Assembly (NCBI GenBank): GCA_028023455.1
Contig: JAQFVV010000017.1
Coordinates: 4,990,098-5,054,097 of the forward strand
Source: Epiperipatus broadwayi
Taxonomy: Eukaryota > Onychophora > Udeonychophora > Euonychophora > Peripatidae
DNA length: 64,000 nucleotides
Direction of reading: 5' to 3'
Both the position numbers and the translations under genes were made by a program. Shown piece after piece: positions 1-11,525 of this stretch. The first letter of the stretch is position 1, and every line of letters begins with the position of its first letter. The notes beneath the pieces were generated by a model. The model was not told the origin of the DNA. It made no database searches and worked only from the letters and a program-made list of their open reading frames with translations.

Positions 1-215
1 AGGCTCCTCAGTGATGAAAGTCACAAGCTAGAAACTAATCTGATGATATTGGATGAGTAGGCACTAGATGTGGATTTTATGCACAAACTTTCCTGCATTC
101 ATTGATTACTCTGACTTGCACTGAGTGTTTATTATTGTGTGGAGAATTTTGCCTTTGTGTAAACAGCTTGTGTACACATAAAGAATGGTGTTCATGTGGT
201 GTTTAGTGGTTTAAT
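1..215 (+). mobile_element. Family A hammerhead foldback element, cut by window edge
   Basis: The window opens inside a family A element. A degenerate hammerhead occupies the first 45 bases: GTGATGA (C3 changed to G), a helix II pair, GAAAC, then TAATC where intact copies have TAGTC. The family right arm follows (tttatgcacaaac, cattgattactctg) and the fixed family end gtgtttagtggttta closes it near 215. The C3 change should abolish cleavage. Confidence 0.75.
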
Positions 216-633
216 CATTAACATTATGTGAAACTGTCTTCTCAAAATTAGCTGCTATTAAAACAGAACATCAGTTGTGATTAGGTCCAGAAAATGATTT
301 ACGGCTCATGATCTCAAATATAAACATAAAAATTTGTTAAAAGTCTCTTTTCACTTAATTTTTTTTTCCCTATATATATTAAAGTGTATGTGCCTGTATA
401 GACATAAATTGTACTTGAATGTATTAAAATTCCATTATATTTCTTAAATAGACAAAAAGTTTTAGAGACTGCATAAAAATTTTGTTTTATAAAAGGAACT
501 GTGAATAGAAATAGATGGCGCACCAATGATAGAAGCTGTAATAATAATGGCATCACATGATTGGATAACTAGTGATGATATCTTAACAAACACTCTGTAA
601 CACCTAATGGAAAATAGTTTTACATCACTGGTC
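216..633. other. AT-rich stretch, nothing recognised
   Basis: No coding, RNA or repeat-family signal seen. Short open frames here have no recognisable motif. Confidence 0.5.
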
Positions 634-832
634 ATTATTCTAGGTGTATTAGAACTGTGTTATATACTGGTAATCTCATTATTTTAAATGGATTAGAAAT
701 GTGTTATACACTGCTAATCTCACAATTCTACTTGTATTAAAAATGTTATATGTTACTAATCTCACTATTCTAGATGTATTAGAACTGTGATATATGCTGT
801 TAATCTCACTAATCTAGGTGTATTAGAAGTAT
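634..832 (+). repeat. 44-bp minisatellite, first block
   Basis: About four to five degenerate copies of a unit of about 44 bp reading roughly ctcactattctaggtgta / ttagaactgtgttatacact. The same unit resumes at 970, so the two blocks are one array split by a ribozyme-like fragment. Confidence 0.85.
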
Positions 833-865
833 ATAATACTAAATCATCCATGCATTTTGCTCTTG

Positions 866-946
866 TTACACAATGCTTTATTTACCACCCTCTTTTACAG
901 TTTACAGTTTCAATTGCCCCAGCAATCTTCTTCAGAACTTTTATAT
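866..946 (-). ncRNA. Hammerhead-like fragment, family F
   Basis: On the minus strand: CTGAAGA (TCTTCAG at 929-935), an extra A, helix II GATTG/CAATT around a CTGGGG loop, GAAAC, then TGTA. Position 7 of the hammerhead core may be any base, so CUGAAGA fits. Helix I is not convincing. The copy splits the 44-bp minisatellite. Confidence 0.45.
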
Positions 947-969
947 CTCCTAATTTCAACTGCTAAATT

Positions 970-1410
970 CCTGTGCTATATGCTGATAATCTCAGTATTT
1001 TAGATGTATTAGAAATGTTTTATACACTGCTAATCTCACTATTCTAGATGTATTAGAACTGTGTTATACACTGCTATTCTCACAATTCTAGTAGTATCAG
1101 AATTGTGTTATACACTGTTAATCTCACTATTCTAGGTGTATTAGAACTGTTTTATACACTATTAATCTCACTATTCTATGTGTATTAGAACTGTTATACA
1201 CTGCTAATCTCATAATTCTAGTAGTATCAGAATTGTGTTATAAACTGTTAATCTCACTATTCTAGGTGTATTAGAACTGTGTTATACACTGCTAATCTCA
1301 CAATTCTAGTGGTATCAGAATTGTGTTATACAGTGTTAATCTCACTATTCTAGGTGTATTAGAACTGTTTTATATGCTGCTAGTCTCAATATGGTAAATA
1401 TATTAGAACT
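970..1410 (+). repeat. 44-bp minisatellite, second block
   Basis: About ten further copies of the 44-bp unit. Alternating variants (aggtgtattagaact and agtagtatcagaatt) suggest a higher-order pattern of two unit types. Confidence 0.85.
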
Positions 1411-1865
1411 TATCTCAGAAATCCATTCAAGTGTTTAAGAAACAATTTGCTTTTTCTTTCAACTTTCTGATTATGTGAATAAGTAAAACAAAAATTATTG
1501 GAATACTAATACATTTGGTTCAAATTTAGCCTGCTGATTATCAATGAAAGGCCACAGGGTTTGGAGAAGCAGTTGATCATTCAGACGTTATGCTCTCTAG
1601 TTCATAAGGTGTAGTATTTCTTAATTTGAAAAATAATAGGGACACTCCTCTTACATTAGAAAAACATTCCAATGTTCTTTACCAAATTATTCACTAAAAT
1701 AAACAAATAATACAAAACTAAAATGTCTGATTTTTTTTTAATTAAACTGACTTTGCATACTTACTTCACATCTAAGTTTTATGCTAAAATAAAATTAAGA
1801 AGAAAAAACCATTAGCTGAAGAAAAAAACAATATAAATTAAGAAACTGTAAAATAATATGTTGAT
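1411..1865. other. AT-rich stretch, nothing recognised
   Basis: No gene, RNA or named repeat seen. Confidence 0.5.
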
Positions 1866-2252
1866 AATCATCACATGACCATCTACTCTTATGCTTGTGT
1901 ATAACTGTTGTTAAAACAGGCAAAACTCACTATATATATTGCCACACACAACAAGATAGAGTAATCAATGGATGCCAGAAGGCTTGTGCATAAAATCCCC
2001 ATCTAGTGCCAACTCATCCAATATCCCCAGACTAGTTTCTGGCTTATGGCCTTCATCAGTGAGGAGCCTTGGATCTGAGAGCACTGCATCTAGATCTTAG
2101 GATCTAATGCAACTCTCTAACAACCACCTTTTATCTCCATTTAACTACAAAACTATGAGTCTTAAACTGAAAACACCTTAATGTTTTCAATCCATTGATT
2201 ACTCTAGCTTGCTGTGTGTGGCAATATATATAGTGAGTTTTGCCTGTTTTAA
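1866..2252 (-). mobile_element. Family A hammerhead foldback element, minus orientation
   Basis: Starts with the family end catcacatgacca. It has inverted arms at about 1913-1972 and 2191-2250 and carries a minus-strand hammerhead in the loop. The arms share a private variant (actcactatatatattgcc and its exact complement) not found in other copies, so the two arms have been copied from one another. Flanking target duplications were not resolved. Confidence 0.85.
2013..2079 (-). ncRNA. Hammerhead ribozyme, family A, core intact
   Basis: Minus strand: helix I strand TCCTCA (2060-2065), CTGATGA (2053-2059), helix II GGC/GCC with loop CATAA and an A.A pair next to the core, GAAAC (2035-2039), TAGTC, then TGGGGA (2024-2029). 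TGGGGA pairs with TCCTCA with one G.U. After an internal loop GGAT pairs with ATCC, and GAG with CTC beyond a small bulge. Cleavage is predicted after the C of GTC, at 2030. All invariant core residues are present. Confidence 0.8.
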
Positions 2253-2359
2253 ATAATATGCTGCACATTTCTAAACAATTTTTATTTAAAACCAATGAAA
2301 TTTTCCATTATTTTTAAAAAAAAATTTAAATATTATTTTTGGAAGAAAGTTTTACAATG

Positions 2360-2511
2360 GTATGGGTGATTGAAAATTTGGAGGATGGGGTAGATTGAAG
2401 CCTGTCCATTAAATTTTGAAGATTTTCTATCTTAATATAAACTGAACACTCATTATATATGTGTGAAGGAGATGATGATCTGGACCAACAGAGGAGTGCT
2501 GTTTCAGCATG

Positions 2512-2580
<69 letters not shown>

Positions 2581-2697
2581 GAGATCATTTATCTTTTTTA
2601 CATATGTGTGGTCATGTGTATAAGTTGTATGAGATAGAGTGGATAGCTGAAGGGAGCTTGAAAGTCTGGGTTCAGATCCCTTATATAATTACATAAG
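2360..2697 (+). mobile_element. Family D element with dead hammerhead and (TA)n insertion
   Basis: Matches the family D order: gattgaagcctgtccatta, then tatcttaatataaactgaacac, then the ribozyme region, then gagatagagtgg, ending in the B-box-like ctgggttcagatccc. The ribozyme core is broken (CAGAGGA in place of CTGATGA). The helix III position is expanded into a long (TA)n tract. Confidence 0.8.
2514..2575. repeat. (TA)n microsatellite
   Basis: About 31 TA units. It lies exactly where other family D copies have the short AT-rich helix III and cleavage site. Confidence 0.97.
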
Positions 2698-4055
2698 TCC
2701 AAATATATTTATATATAAATTACCCAAAATATGATTTCATATAATACATAATATCATAGAACAAAATCAAATTTCCTCAATAAATAGAATGATACAGTTT
2801 TTTAACTAAAAATTATTTTTAAAAAAAATGCAAACTTACACATTTTTTTTTTGGCAGGAAGAGTAAAGAAAACCATTTTTCATATTGTGCCTGTTTTCAA
2901 TGTCTTTTTAATCCTGTGTTTTTTAAATCCGGAGGAATTAATTCTTTCATAAAAATGGTTCTATAGGACTGACTTTATTATGGTATCATATAGATTTACT
3001 TTGACAAATGGCAAAAATTTTAAATTTTAGGTAGTAGATCAGAAACATTTTAAATTATGATTTTTACTGTCAATATTTATACTGAAACCAGTTATATTTT
3101 CTGACTTAATTTTAAGAGTTAATTCAGTGATAGATGAGACAAGAATATTGTCCCAAATTATTTACATAGTGCAGTTAAACAAAAGATGATAATTCTGTTC
3201 AAAATAGATATTTCACTGTTGCATATATTTTTAAAATAAGCTATTAAGACTTCAGTACTCACTAACCGAAATTTTTTCCTCATCTATCTGTCACATGATT
3301 CATTCTCTTTTATTCAAACATAATCACAATGCCAAAAAAAATCAAATGACTCAAATTACTTTTAAAACAAAATTTGGTAAAATAACTGAAACACTTTGTA
3401 TTAATGGCAGGTAGCATTATCTGACATCCTTTAGCACTTGTTTGTGTCAGCAATGGTTTGGAGTTTCTCTTAGAAACCAAAATGGTGGAGAGTGCATTCT
3501 AAATCAGTACCCAAAATTTGTTATAAAATTACAATAATCTGAATACAAAAGAATTACTTCCAATTACAATACAAATTGTATCTTATAAACTATTTTAATC
3601 TTATAATTCATTTTAAAACAAAATTTGAATTTCAAGTTATTTGTAATTAAACATTTAAAATAGAATATCTCCATAGCTTATGTTGTTTATAATCAAGTAC
3701 AATTTTGCTTTTTGTTTTTTTCCTCTTCTTTATCTCAGAAAATCTTTATAATTAAATAGATTGTTAAAATGTACTTTCCTAGATTAAGTTTGTTTTATAA
3801 ATGAATTATTTCTAATAAGAATTAAATATTTACTTATTTAGAATTAAATAAAAAATGTCATAAATGTTTTATTATGTTTATGTATCTTTACCGACATATA
3901 TAAGCACATTTTGTGTTTATGTATCTTTACCAACATATATAAGCACATTTTGACTTACATGCAATATAAAATCATTACTTTTATTAATTTACTATTTAAT
4001 TCTAAAGCAGTATGTAATGTGCTTATACTGAATGATATATATATATATATGTATA
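2698..4055. other. AT-rich stretch with one short tandem duplication
   Basis: Nothing coding recognised. At about 3875-3952 a 39-bp unit (tgtttatgtatctttacc / aacatatataagcac) occurs twice in direct orientation. Confidence 0.5.
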
Positions 4056-4060
4056 TATAA

Positions 4061-4826
4061 GTAGAGGGTTTGAACTTGGAATTTTTCAGTCTATTCATCA
4101 TCCACTCCATCTCAAACAACTGATACACATGATCACACCCATGTGAAAAATATACATACTTACCTATATACATATTTTATGCAGAACCAGTCCTCATCAG
4201 TTAGACCAGATCATAATAATAACAGTGCTCAGTTTATATTAAGATGGCAATTCCTCAAACTTTAATGGACAGGCTTCAATCTTCTTACCCTACCAACTAT
4301 TCAATCATTCATTTCATTAAGAAACTAACAATGGAACACTACCTTATTGGATTTGATACTTTAATCCTACCCATGTAGACATTATCTCAGTTTAATCTTT
4401 CATATTGTCAGATCAGCTTAGTATAAGTTCTAGCCAATCCCTCTCCTATTAATATATATAAATACGTAATGATCTGATAATATGAGGAGTTAGATTGACA
4501 TAATGTCTATATGGGTATGACTACAATACCAAATCCAATAAGGCTTTGAGTATTATTTTGCTAGTTTTTCAATCAAATGGATGATTGAATAGTTGGAAAG
4601 ATGAGAAGATTGAGACCTGTCCTATAAAGTTTGAGGAATTGCTATCTTAATCTAAACTGAACACTGATTGCATATATGTGTGGAAGATTATGATCTGGTC
4701 CAACTGATGAGTGCTGGATCTAAACGAAATATGGATATTGGGGATTATGTATCTTTTTGTGCTTGAGATGGAGTGGAGGACAAATAGACTGAAAAATTCT
4801 GAGTTCAAATCCCTCTGCTTACATAT
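4061..4826. mobile_element. Family D head-to-head palindrome
   Basis: Two family D copies in inverted orientation: a minus copy at about 4061-4432 and a plus copy at about 4450-4826, with under 30 bp between. The outer ends mirror each other (agagggtttgaactt / gagttcaaatccctct). Each copy has its own hammerhead position. The minus one (near 4165-4210) keeps CTGATGA but has TAAAA in place of GAAA. The plus one keeps its core. A transcript across this would form a hairpin of some 370 bp. Confidence 0.85.
4690..4751 (+). ncRNA. Hammerhead ribozyme, family D, core kept, helix II degraded
   Basis: CTGATGA at 4704-4710, GAAA at 4726-4729, cleavage predicted after A4737, then TTGG pairing with CCAA at 4700-4703. 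Helix II (GTGCT...AAAC) keeps only its two core-proximal pairs, so activity is doubtful. Confidence 0.55.
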
Positions 4827-5521
4827 ACTAATTTACTATTTGTAAAAATGTTGACATATGTTGCCTAATTATAATATATTTATAAATCAATTTCAAATCT
4901 AATCGAATACATATTATTACTATTATTTTGATTTTTTTTATATACATAAGACTTACACTCTCTCTCTCTCTCTCTGCACACACACACACAACACTCTTAT
5001 AACACTACCGTTTCAATATATAACAGTTTTTTTATAGTAAACTTTCATACAGAACTTGTCAGCACGGTCAAAGTATTACAGAATTCAATAAACAATAATA
5101 AAATTTTAAAAATGATTTAAATTAAATCGACGGTGTCTAAAATATTTATTTTTTTAATAATAAAAAGTTGATGTAAGATATTAGAGATAAAAAAATACTG
5201 TTTATTAATTGTTTTGCATAAAATATATACGACAAAATTTAGAGATGATAAAAAACGACAAAAGACTAAATAGTCTGAAGAATGTGAGATAAGAAAGAAA
5301 AAAAATTAATGATAATGTGGGTGAAAATATTTTCTTTAAAAAAATTATATACAAAAGAAAATTGTAAAATGCAATTAAAAGACTGGTCTTTCAAAGTTTT
5401 TTTTTATTATTAAATATGTATTATAGACAAAATAACCTATGTACAAAAGAAAGTTATTTTTAAGATATTCTGTAGAAGTTTTTTAATTTTCATAATTCTT
5501 TTTATCAATATATTTTCATCA
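4827..5521. other. AT-rich stretch with a CT/CA microsatellite
   Basis: A (CT)n run followed by (CA)n at about 4956-4991. The rest is AT-rich with no recognised feature. Confidence 0.6.
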
Positions 5522-5880
5522 TCATTTTCAACCGTATCTCCAAGTCCAACCCAGCTTCTCTAATCTCTCTTCTCCGCACCATCCCAGCGCACTTTCTTAG
5601 TTCATCCATTCATCTCACGTGTGGTCTCTTTCTGGGTTTTTTATAATCACTTAGAAGACTGTTTAAGATTTCAAGAGTCCGTATATTATCGTCCCTTTTA
5701 GCAATATGTCCAGTCCAAACCCACCTCAGTCTTTTAATTCTTTCAATGTTGTCAGTAACACCTATTTGTTCTCTCGCTCATGTATTTCATTTTCAACCTC
5801 TTCTTGTTACTACTAACATACCTCTCTTCTTATTTTGTTGAATGGTCTGAAGTATCTATATTGCTCTTTCGTTAAGTGTA
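5522..5880 (-). pseudogene. LINE ORF2 C-terminal remnant
   Basis: The minus strand encodes GVTDNIERIKRLRWVWTGHI followed by AKRDD, then KKPRKRPHVR, a stop, and MDELRKCAG. This is the characteristic C-terminal region (after the reverse transcriptase) of RTE/Jockey-group non-LTR retrotransposons: a WxGHIAR-type motif, then RPRGRP-like basic residues, then RWxDxIRK. At least one stop (at HVR*MDE) and unclear ends make it a pseudogene. The same family tail occurs at 42858-43051. Confidence 0.85.
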
Positions 5881-6563
5881 TAGTTTAACATTTTCTTTAT
5901 CCTTCATTGTCAGTATAAATGTATGAACATATTATAATATAATGTACTTATAGCAACCTATAAACATTAATAATAATAATTAAATATTAATATCTATATG
6001 TTGTGATAAATGGATTATACTATAACATGTAACACATTCATTCGAAACTGTTAGTGTAATACAAATAATACAAATAAAAGTATTGATAAAGTGTCAAAGA
6101 AGGTGTCAATGGTATGTTACATTCATTACTAACAATAAAGTATAAAGAAAACTATACACTATGTGGAACTTGTGGAGACCAGCTCCTGTGAAAAAAAATA
6201 GTAGTAAGTATTTTAAAAGAATTAGTGTTCAAATCATTCACAAATACTTTTAAACTATTATATTTCTTGCTATCAAAAGTAAATTGACATCTAACTCATC
6301 ATATGATATGAATAACAATCTTAGCAGAAATGATTGAAAAGATATAAAATCTTCAACAAGAAGATACTTTCAAGTTTATCCTGCATTTACTGCTTAAGGT
6401 CATTAAAATATCAGCTTCTAAAGCAATATCTTGGCATTTCAGCAATTCATTTCATATTGCACATGAAAAACATTCAATTTCACTGAACACATTTTTAAGA
6501 TAGGGTATTCTTGGTCTGCCTAATGTTGGCTTCCAAAATATTTTGTAAAAACCTATCATGTCT
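5881..6563. other. Nothing recognised
   Basis: AT-rich. No feature supported. Confidence 0.5.
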
Positions 6564-7546
6564 TGAAGCACTTTGGTGCAATTGGTAGAGAATCCAACTT
6601 GGAATCATGAATTCTGGGAATCAATTTTGGTGCTCACAGATCTGGTGTTCAATGTTCTTATGAATTCCTGAGCAACAAAGCCATATGTGTTTTTAACTCT
6701 GCATGTATGGCATAGGTGGTAGAGCATATGACTTGGGATTATGAGGTCCCAGGATTGCAGTTTAGTGCAGTTGGTAGGGTTTCTGACTTGGGGATTGGGA
6801 AATCCCAGAATCATGGTTTGGTGCAGTTGGTAGAGCATTCAACTTGGGATCAGAAAATCCTAGTATCATAGATTGGCATAATATCTGACTTAGGATCATG
6901 AGGTCCCAGGATCACATTTTAGTACAGTTGGTGGGCCTCTGACTTAGGATCAGGAAATCCCAGAATCATGGTTTGGTGCAGTTGGTAGGGCATCCAACTT
7001 GGGATTAGGAAGTCCCAGTATCACAGTTTGGCATAGTTAGTAGAGCATCTGACTTAGGATCAATAGGTTCCATGATCACATTTTAGCACAGTTGGTAGGC
7101 CTCTGACTTGGGATCAGGAAGTCCCAGGATCATGGTTTGGTGCAGTTGGTAGAGCATCCAACTTGGGATCAGGAAGTCCCAATATCACAGTTTGGTATAG
7201 CTAGTAGAGCATCTGACTTAGGATCAGTAGGTCCCAGGATCCCAGTTTAGTACAATTGGTAGGGCTCTGAAATGGGATCAGGAAATTCAAGGATTATGGT
7301 TTGATGCAGTTGGCAGAGCATCTGATGTGGTATCAGGAGAACCCAAGATTGATTCTTGTGCTCACAGGTCTCATGCTGAAACCTCTTATGAGCTCCTCAG
7401 CAATAAAGTCACATGTTTTTTACTCTGGGCAGTATGGCAAAGCTGGTAGAGCATCTGAATTGGGTTTCCAGGATCAATTCTGGTAATTGTATATCTGGAG
7501 CTCAAACTACTTATGAACTCCCAAGCAATAAAGCCACATGTCTTAA
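6564..7546 (+). repeat. Tandem array of tRNA-Pro-like SINE heads (family B)
   Basis: About fourteen copies of a unit of about 53 bp: tggtagagcatctgactt, then ggatcaggaagtcccagga. This is the D arm, anticodon arm and start of the T arm of a tRNA. The anticodon loop reads TTAGGAT or TTGGGAT, which suggests a tRNA-Pro (AGG/GGG) ancestor. Three unit variants alternate (gcatccaactt, gcatctgactta, gcctctgactt), giving a higher-order period of about 155-164 bp: tcatggtttg recurs at 6811, 6966 and 7130. Full SINE tails (gctcacaggtct...tcttatga...aataaagccacatg) appear only near the start (about 6630-6690) and the end (7360-7415 and 7490-7546). Confidence 0.85.
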
Positions 7547-7555
7547 AATATGACT

Positions 7556-8270
7556 CAAAAACCTTAATCTTTCTTATTTTGATTGTATTCAGTAGTTATC
7601 TTTTCACTCCAAGTTGTCTTAATATTTGATCATTGATGTTCTTTTTATACCAACTCCTTCTATTTGATCTTTCCCAAAGTGACATTTCCTTTTTTCTCTT
7701 TTTTTTCCTTCCTTATTTTCTCAAGAACCATGTTTCACAAACATATGTCAATAAAATCCCAAATGAAGATTTTAATACATTTCATTCTACTATTTGTATC
7801 AAGATTTTTATTTAGTAGCAAAGATTTTATTATTTTGAAAAGTATGTTTCATTTATATTATTCTCATTTTAATCTCCAGAAGACAACCATTGTTATTTCA
7901 AATCATATTTCCCAGGAAAATAAAGTTCCTTAACTTATTCTAAATGTGCATTATTTGTCCACACATAACTCAGTTTTTTTATCTTGTATCAATTTATCAC
8001 CATTAAAGACTTATGCATATTCAGTATCTTAAGTATTTTATTCATTTGTGAATCTGTATTTAATGCTATATCACCTGCATCATGAATACACTTAATATGT
8101 CTACCTTTAATTTTAATTTTTTGAATTTTCTTTTTTATAATCCTTATGTTTCCAATAAATAAATTCTCATGTATGACAACAATGGACAGCCTCACACCTC
8201 TCCTCTCGTTAGCATTCATTTTGCAAATATTTACAACTATTCCCATATTTTGACAAACTCGAAGCAAAAA
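7556..8270 (-). pseudogene. LINE reverse transcriptase remnant (palm to C-terminus)
   Basis: Minus strand from 8267: RRGVRLSIVV... corresponds to GVRQGC-type motif B, and IKCIHDAGDIALNTDSQ to the YADD catalytic block, in which the YADD is destroyed (HDAGD). Next come FLGNMI (YLGS-type) and IFIWDFIDICLETW, then RSWYKKNINDQILRQLGVKR and LLNTIKIRKIK, the order expected for an RTE/Jockey-like ORF2. Several stops and frameshifts are present. The remnant stops where the SINE B array begins. Confidence 0.85.
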
Positions 8271-9479
8271 TATTACGTATAACTAACAATTATTTCATGT
8301 TATTTAAAAAAACATTATATATATGTGTCCAATCCGAGGAGAAAAAAAATTCTACATATATCTATTACTTCATTAATTTAAAACAGAAAAAGAAAAAACA
8401 TTATACACATACAAATGTTATACAGGGCATTGCAGGGTATGGAAAATTTCGAATAGCCACACGATGGGCGTCCAGAATTACGGAAAAAAAAATCTACTGT
8501 GACAGTCAGATTATGTATGCTGGTTTAACCTAGTTCGAATCCTAAGCGAAAGTACCTCGAGGCCACTCATACGCGAGATATTAAATCAAGAATACTATAA
8601 CCTCTGCCCTATTTCGCCTATTCTCGAGGCTAATTTACGAACCAACAACACCATCTGAGCCACACATAAATTATTTTTCAACCGGCCACAAAGCTTAGCA
8701 ACAGCGGACGAGACATGGACGGGAAATCCTAAGGAGCTAAATAGTTAAATGTGCAAAAGTACTAAGAAACATGTGTTTTGCGTTATGCGTGCCTGGATCA
8801 TTGAAAAGTAAAATAAAGCATTTTAATAAGATTAGGAAACTCAAGCTTTTGATAGTTAAATAATATGTTTAATTAATGGCTTTAAAATATGAATAATGAG
8901 TTAATGGCCTCCGCTATTCCTCTAAATTAATGAAACAAAATCATTAGACAATATAACGGATTAATAGGTTTGCAGTCTAAATCTTTTCCCAATTTTAATA
9001 AAATTGTCAACTCGATCTTCTCGATAAAGTACGATAAAAAAAGAATCTTTCGCCAAGCATTTCTAATTGCTTTGCGCTAAAAACAGTGTTTAAAAATTAT
9101 TTAAAACGTATATAGTTAAATCAGGTATACGTAAAGCTAATGGCGGACAAAAGAGGCGTTATCAAAGAGATCAAGTTGGCACACAAAAGAAACTGACTTG
9201 TATTTAATTAACAAACATAAATAAAATTGGAAAGAGATTTTACTGAACAAAAATTAACTATTAAACTTAACCGCAATGGAATACTAAATATTTACACTGG
9301 TTAGTAAGGAAGAATAGCGAAGGGAAAAAGGTTACATATAGATAGATGATCACACATATATATATATATTTAAGGTTAGTCTAATAAAAATGATTACATA
9401 GCAAATACATATAAATTCACTGAAGCAATTAGAAAAAAATGAACAAAAGGTAGCATAAGAAATAGTTCAATAGAGGAGA
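8271..9479. other. Less AT-rich, CpG-containing stretch, unassigned
   Basis: 8420-8760 has more G+C and CpG than the surroundings and no long open frame. On the minus strand gtggctcagatgg resembles a Pol III A box, and aggattcgaact lies about 115 nt downstream, too far for a normal tRNA. 9130-9200 holds tggcggacaaaagaggcg. It may be internal sequence of the candidate LTR element at 9480-10275, but I cannot show that. Confidence 0.4.
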
Positions 9480-10275
9480 TACGATTACCGTCCTTTTTCC
9501 TTGGTCATGTTCCCTACGGCGTTCGTGGCTTGATCCGACCATCGAGATGTAGTTGTCCGGATAATGAAAATATGTAGTATGGTTTCAGAAAAGTTCTCCA
9601 GACACGCACGAGTTCAGATGACTATTGAGTGGATATTAAGGCATTTTGAATGGTATTCCGGAACCTCGCGATAGGCAGCTATTTATTTGCTTACCGAGCA
9701 TATTAGAATCTATCAAACTTATATGATTTTTAGCGTGAGCAGGTTCAAGCTTCTTCATGATTTGTAGACAACAGTTGTAGACTTTTGGGAATAAAATCAC
9801 GAACAAAATCTGACAGAGTTCTCCTAAGAGAAATCTGAATGCACCTTGCAATAGCAAACTCTGAAAGAATCACCTTCACAAGGAAAATCAGAATCAACTG
9901 AATCCTTCAAAAGGAAAAATCTGAATATGTGAATTCTTCAAAAAGAAAAATCTGAATCCAATCTTTTGTTCTCCCTTCTATTTATACCCTCTCTGTCAGC
10001 TACCTTCTATTGTTTGTATGATCTGAGATCTTGATAAGCCTCCCCATGCTCCTTTGTTTCAAAGCAACACTTTCTAAAAATAACTTTAACTTTTTTACTC
10101 TAACTTCCTTACTTCAAAGTTTGAATTCTCTTAATTAAAAAGAAAGAAAGAGGCCATCTTTAATTACACTTGAATGGCTCACTAATTAAAACTATACATT
10201 CTTTTAGAAAATGTTGGCAGGCTTATCTCAAAATCAAATCATACTAAATATTTTAACAAAATTTTAACAACAATA
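9480..10275 (-). mobile_element. Candidate LTR (solo or partial), minus strand
   Basis: Read on the minus strand, about 10272 down to 9548 begins TGTTGTTAAAAT and ends CCGGACAACTACA, a TG...CA boundary. It carries a well-placed TATA box and initiator and is followed by tggtcggatcaagcc, which could be a primer binding site. The putative leader has three imperfect copies of a unit of about 36 bp (gattcagatttttc...gaagg, 9860-9960). No second LTR or pol is visible, so this rests on boundary motifs only. Confidence 0.4.
9950..9990 (-). promoter_or_regulatory. RNA polymerase II core promoter (TATA plus initiator)
   Basis: Minus strand GGGTATAAATAGAAGGG places TATAAATA at 9986-9979. TTCAGA lies about 33 nt downstream (start near 9953), the normal spacing for TATA and initiator. 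Confidence 0.5.
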
Positions 10276-10552
10276 TATTATTATTTTTTTATAGTAGAAT
10301 AAGCATTTTATTTCAGCAGATTTTGCATTAACTCATATATATATACCTAGATGTATATATATATATATGTTTGACTAATAGGTTAAGCAATTTTTCTTAA
10401 TAGAATGAAATTTATTTAAAACAAAATATTTAAATGTAATACACATTTGATAAGCATAATTATTTTTAACTCTAATGCAAAACCCTGCTGATATTGAACT
10501 ATAAACTTAATTCAGGTCTACAATACTAATTAAGTTTATAGGAAGATGTGAA

Positions 10553-11270
10553 GCATGGATCGGGCTTCAGATCCATTGCTTCAATATACATTTAAAATTA
10601 ATCATCTATCTTTCCAATCAAGATCTATATTCTTTATCATTTTAGTTGGTAACTTCCAATCCACTTTGTGAAAGCCTTCATAAAGCTAATGAATCATACG
10701 TCTTTTTATTTATTTTCACTCTTCTTTTTCAAAATCATTGTTAATGACATTATTGCTTTTCTAGCTCCTTTCCCAGGTTTAACACTATATTGATCTTCAC
10801 CCAAATTTTCATCTATCTTATTTTATATTCTACATTTAACTATTATGAGTAAAATCTATAAGGTGTGAAGTGATAGAGCTATTGGTCTATAATTTGTGCA
10901 TTCAATGGCAATACCTTTTTTGTTTTAAAAGTAACACCTTTTGTAGTCATAAAATCAGTTGGAATTATATATTTTTTTATAACATCCTGTTATCACATCA
11001 AATAATTTATTCTAAATAACATCAGTACAATTATTTAAAAGTTCAGTTGGAATGCCATCTATACCAGATTTTTATCTTATTATTACATAATCAAATTCTC
11101 TTATTATTAATGGTCTTTTCTTATCCTCGTCAAACATATTTTCATACTCTATAATCTCTCATATTTATATTTATCCTCGTCAAACATATTTTCATACTCT
11201 ATAATCTCTCATATTTATATTTATTATTTTTTCTCTTTTAGAAGTATATTCTTATTTTTCTCCTTTTACT
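10553..11270 (-). pseudogene. LINE reverse transcriptase remnant (N-terminal half)
   Basis: The minus strand translates, with stops, to KSGIDGIPTELLNNCTDVI (GxDGIPxE motif), then CTNYRPIALS (YRPISL motif), KIDENLGEDQYSVKPGKG (QxGFRxGKS-type motif 2a), and FTKWIGSYQL (the KAFDxVxW region) followed by LDWKD. This is the fingers and early palm of an RTE-like LINE. It is broken by many stops and contains a 50-bp tandem duplication at 11121-11220. Confidence 0.85.
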
Positions 11271-11284
11271 TTCTTTGCATTTTT

Positions 11285-11523
11285 TCATATATATATATAT
11301 TGTTTTAACTCCCCTCATACATACTTTAATGCAACAAAAAAACAAAATTAATGATTTTTTAATTTTCCTGGCAGTTTTGACTGTCCTGCAGTCTTCATTA
11401 TTCAATATTGTAGCTCTGATGAAGACTGCAGGACATTTGAAACTGTCAGGAAAATAAAGAAATTATTAAAAAAATGCATTAAAGTGTATATGAGGGAATT
11501 AAAGCAATATATATATATATTCT
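11285..11523. mobile_element. Family G foldback element with hammerhead-like core
   Basis: Inverted arms at about 11285-11398 and 11419-11523 with a spacer of about 20 bp. Both ends are TA runs followed by actcccctcatacatacttt or its complement. The right arm has CTGATGA (11416-11422), then AGACTGCAGGACATTT, GAAAC (11439-11443) and TGTC. The left arm, read on the minus strand, has the perfect helix II GACTG/CAGTC but has lost CTG. The core is therefore split between arms: one keeps CUGAUGA and GAAAC, the other helix II. Confidence 0.7.
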
Positions 11524-11525
11524 TC

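Noticed and set aside
2463-2696. Frame with a long YIYIYI tract
   Set aside because: Translated (TA)n inside a family D element.
6564-7546. CRISPR array
   Set aside because: Units are contiguous, diverged and tRNA-like, with no unique spacers, in a eukaryotic context.
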